Shown: positions 62,098-64,000 of the stretch, piece by piece
Layout: every line of letters starts with the position of its first letter
How positions within the stretch are numbered: position 1 is the first letter of the stretch
Assembly (NCBI GenBank): GCA_016125225.1
Contig: WGME01000007.1
Location: 1-64,000, forward strand
Reading direction: 5' to 3'
Length of the DNA stretch: 64,000 nt
Source of the DNA: a bacterium
Lineage (GTDB): Bacteria > Planctomycetota > Planctomycetia > Planctomycetales > Planctomycetaceae
Made by a program: the position numbers and the translations under genes
The notes under the pieces: model-generated
Told to the model about the DNA's origin: nothing
Seen by the model: only the letters and a program-made list of their open reading frames with translations
The model's database searches: none

Positions 62098-64000
62098 CTA
62101 CGGCTGCGGCTTGGCTGGTGGTCGCGTCTTCGAGAGATTCTTCGTGTACCGTTCCCAAGCCTGACGGTACTCCAGCGGGACCGGCGTGCGGCGACTGTTG
62201 GTTTCTTCGACTTCGCGTGACGGCTGATCTGCTCCACTGCGACGTGCCCCCGTGCGATCGAGGCTCAGCGATTTGAGCATTTCTTCAAATTGTTCGCGAC
62301 GTGCCTGTTCGACCGGAGTTTCCCCGGCCGACTGCGAGGCTTTGAGGGCGGCGTCCATCCGGCTGACGAAGCGTTCGAGTTGATCGGGAGTCCAACCGAG
62401 TTCATCGAGCAGTTTTTGATCGACGTTGCCGCGCTCCAGTCCCTCTTTCAACCGTTGCAGGACGAGTTCAGCCGCCTGCTTCTTGTATTCCAGATTGGCA
62501 GCCTCTCCCTGAGGACTGGCAGTGCCGGGACCATCTCCGGCGAGTTTGTTGCCTTGAGGTCCGGCACCATCGTCGTTCCCGGGACCTCTCATGTTGCCAG
62601 CCTGGCCTCCGCCCGCTCCACCACCACCCACGGGTGAGGCACTGGATGGGTTACCACCGCCCTGTTGACCACCGCCCTGTTGACCACCGCCCTGTTGACC
62701 ACCGCCCTGTTGACCACCGCCCTGTTGACCACCGCCCTGTTGACCACCGCCCTGTTGACCACCGCCCTGTTGACCACCGCCCTGTTGACCACCACCCTGT
62801 TGACCACCACCCTGTTGCGCGCCCGGCTTCTGGTCAACTGACTTTGACGAATCCGGGGAAGTTCCGTCTGGCTTAGTCGAGTCTGACGATGTGCCGCCCT
62901 GATCTGTGTTCTTTGGAGCGTTCTGACCACCGCCCCCTTTGGAGTTGCCGGACGATTGGCCCTTGGACGAGTCGTTGCCACTATTGGATGGTGAGGTGGA
63001 CGATGAATCCGTGGCTTTCTCTGGCGAGTTCGGTCCTTTCATTTCGTTGGAATTGGAGTCACCCGACGGGCTGTTCTTACCGGATTCACTCCCGTTGCTG
63101 GACGAATCGCCCGATGGAGAATTCGGCATCGGGGAATTCTTGCCGCTATTACCCTGCGAGCCTTTTCCGGACGCGGAGTTGCCGGTGGACTGTTGGCCCG
63201 AACCCGAGGTCGATTGTCCCCCTTGCGAGGCTTTGCCGTTTTGTCCATCGGACTTTGAAGACTGGCCGGTGGTTTGCTCGCCGGGGCGACCGGTCGATTC
63301 GCCGGGGCCGCGTTGTTGGCTGCCGGAACTCCCCTCTTGTGATTGAGCCGAGCCGCCGTTCTCTCCGGTTTGCGGTTGGTCGGAACGTTGCCCGTTTTTC
63401 CGACCGGGACCTTTCGGCGATTCATTCCCGGCATTCGGGGCACCGTCTCGCGACTCCTGGCCGCCGGGAGGGTTTTCAGTACTTTCAGCCGGGCGATCGG
63501 CTGACGGTTCGGAGGGCATATTATCGGTGGGTTTTCCGGGACGGGAAGCGTTTCCGGTTTGATTCGGCTTGGTCGCGCCGTCCGCTGTGGGTGCAGATTT
63601 GGAATCTCCGCTGGGACTATCCATGGGAGTTTCTGAGCCGGTCGATGGGGTACCGTCAGCAGTGGACTCGGTCCCTTTCGCCCCTTCGTTCCCCTTCATA
63701 GTGTCGTTCTTAGGAGCAGAGGTTCCCCCGTTCGTTTTTTCGGGGGCGGAAGAGGGGGAATCAGACGGAGTCATCGGCTCCGCCCCCTTCTTCGGCTGGT
63801 CCTGCTTCGACTGCTCGCCGGGCATGTCGCCTTTCGCTTCCGTGCCAGTCATGGACGGCTTGTCCGGCGACTTCCCGTCGGGCTTTGCCCCTGTCTGGTC
63901 CGCTGGGCGCTCTTCCCCCGGTTTGGTCATTGCCTCCCCCGATTGATCCTGAGGTTTGCCAGGATCTGGGGATGAACCCGCGGCGTCGTTCGCCTCTGGT
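62098..64000 (-). CDS. Very long low-complexity protein, 3' part (5' end outside window)
   Basis: The reading frame is open to the right edge (633 residues seen) with no convincing start: the ATG at 63930 is preceded by in-frame Pro/Asp/Ser-rich sequence of the same kind, so the true start lies beyond 64000. About 470 residues are Ser/Gly/Pro/Lys/Asp/Gln-rich, disordered. They include 11 copies of a QQGGG unit (62653-62817) and many SGNSG, PNSPS and SSNG runs. The last 150 residues are a folded helical domain (LEYKKQAAELVLQRLKEGLE, ELGWTPDQLERFVSRMDAAL, TPVPLEYRQAWERYTKNLSK). Planctomycetes have such proteins after BatA/VWA-type or MoxR clusters, but no neighbour can be seen here. Function unknown. 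Confidence 0.75.
   Translation of the reverse strand, partial: PEANDAAGSSPDPGKPQDQSGEAMTKPGEERPADQTGAKPDGKSPDKPSMTGTEAKGDMPGEQSKQDQPKKGAEPMTPSDSPSSAPEKTNGGTSAPKNDTMKGNEGAKGTESTADGTPSTGSETPMDSPSGDSKSAPTADGATKPNQTGNASRPGKPTDNMPSEPSADRPAESTENPPGGQESRDGAPNAGNESPKGPGRKNGQRSDQPQTGENGGSAQSQEGSSGSQQRGPGESTGRPGEQTTGQSSKSDGQNGKASQGGQSTSGSGQQSTGNSASGKGSQGNSGKNSPMPNSPSGDSSSNGSESGKNSPSGDSNSNEMKGPNSPEKATDSSSTSPSNSGNDSSKGQSSGNSKGGGGQNAPKNTDQGGTSSDSTKPDGTSPDSSKSVDQKPGAQQGGGQQGGGQQGGGQQGGGQQGGGQQGGGQQGGGQQGGGQQGGGQQGGGQQGGGNPSSASPVGGGGAGGGQAGNMRGPGNDDGAGPQGNKLAGDGPGTASPQGEAANLEYKKQAAELVLQRLKEGLERGNVDQKLLDELGWTPDQLERFVSRMDAALKASQSAGETPVEQARREQFEEMLKSLSLDRTGARRSGADQPSREVEETNSRRTPVPLEYRQAWERYTKNLSKTRPPAKPQP
62653..62817 (-). 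repeat. 15-bp tandem repeat, 11 copies
   Basis: The unit ACCACCGCCCTGTTG (plus strand) repeats 11 times without gaps, encoding Gly-Gly-Gly-Gln-Gln in frame. Nine copies are identical (62653-62787); the last two carry one synonymous G-to-A change each. In-frame and intact, it is a minisatellite whose copy number can change without frameshift. Confidence 0.95.

Noticed and set aside
62653-62817. CRISPR array
   Set aside because: The 15-bp units are contiguous, without spacers, and code in frame for GGGQQ; this is a coding minisatellite.

Overview
The window reads as chromosomal DNA of a planctomycete (Planctomycetota, probably Planctomycetales). The evidence is a combination of lineage-typical genes: a DUF1559 protein with a pilin-like N-terminus next to a small carboxypeptidase-regulatory-like lipoprotein, large secreted PQQ/BamB-like propeller proteins (one with the WPxFRGP signature), a DUF1080 domain, many secreted proteins of unknown function, and two groEL genes around one groES. 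Family and genus cannot be fixed from what is visible. No rRNA, CRISPR array, prophage, transposase or integrase was found. This is mostly core chromosome with a few small accessory insertions.

Layout. 1-6.2 kb: a small Ala/Pro/Glu lipoprotein with a strong terminator, a D-threonine aldolase/D-serine dehydratase-like PLP enzyme, and a 1385-residue PQQ-propeller protein. 6.2-12.7 kb (minus strand): smc, a FlgI-like/HEAT-repeat protein upstream of it, and a Cys-rich secreted protein. 13.4-16.7 kb: rarA, then a convergent pair made of a c-type-cytochrome lipoprotein and a trypsin-like protease. 17-25.5 kb: DinB-like protein, two secreted alpha/beta-hydrolases (one fused to DUF1080), an NIP-like aquaporin, a thioredoxin/YHS protein, a zinc-type alcohol dehydrogenase with an NhaR-like LysR regulator upstream, and a VOC protein. 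25.5-28.7 kb: pyrB translationally coupled to a dihydroorotase homologue that has lost metal ligands. 28.7-30.8 kb: MFS transporter coupled to a 3-hydroxyisobutyrate-dehydrogenase-family enzyme. 30.9-34.4 kb: one tight minus-strand cluster rimO-hicB-hicA-pgsA-zinc ribbon-DUF455, with the HicBA module inside a housekeeping operon. 34.7 kb: tRNA-Ala(GGC) with its own terminator. 35-38.5 kb: a single-chain LplT-like transporter/PlsC acyltransferase/acyl-ACP synthetase. 38.8-44.7 kb: DUF1559 and lipoprotein pair, VWA protein, DCC protein, PQQ propeller, YkgJ-type cysteine cluster, LRR protein. 44.8-47.6 kb: aroA and rsmB. 48-55.3 kb: proteostasis block groEL1-groES-groEL2, a DUF433/DUF5615 toxin-antitoxin pair, dnaJ-grpE, fmdB-like, yacG. 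55.3-62 kb: manA, DUF2064 glycosyltransferase, Gfo/Idh/MocA oxidoreductase, PLP decarboxylase, NYN-domain protein, lipoprotein. 62.1 kb to the end: the 3' part of a very long low-complexity protein gene containing a 15-bp tandem repeat and running off the right edge.

How the genes work together. The clearest functional units are the chaperone block (GroEL/GroES, DnaJ/GrpE), the ATCase unit (PyrB plus its probable non-catalytic PyrC' partner), the rimO-pgsA cluster and lysophospholipid repair (transport, acyl activation and reacylation on one chain). Items most worth following up are the FlgI-like/HEAT protein with no flagellar neighbours, the degenerate dihydroorotase, hicBA inside rimO-pgsA, the palindrome and sigma-54-like element before groEL1, and two unusual intergenic inverted repeats (54.7 kb, built of heptads; 60.2 kb, a 29-bp-stem element). 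Functional names rest on recognisable motifs and family knowledge; no database search was possible.
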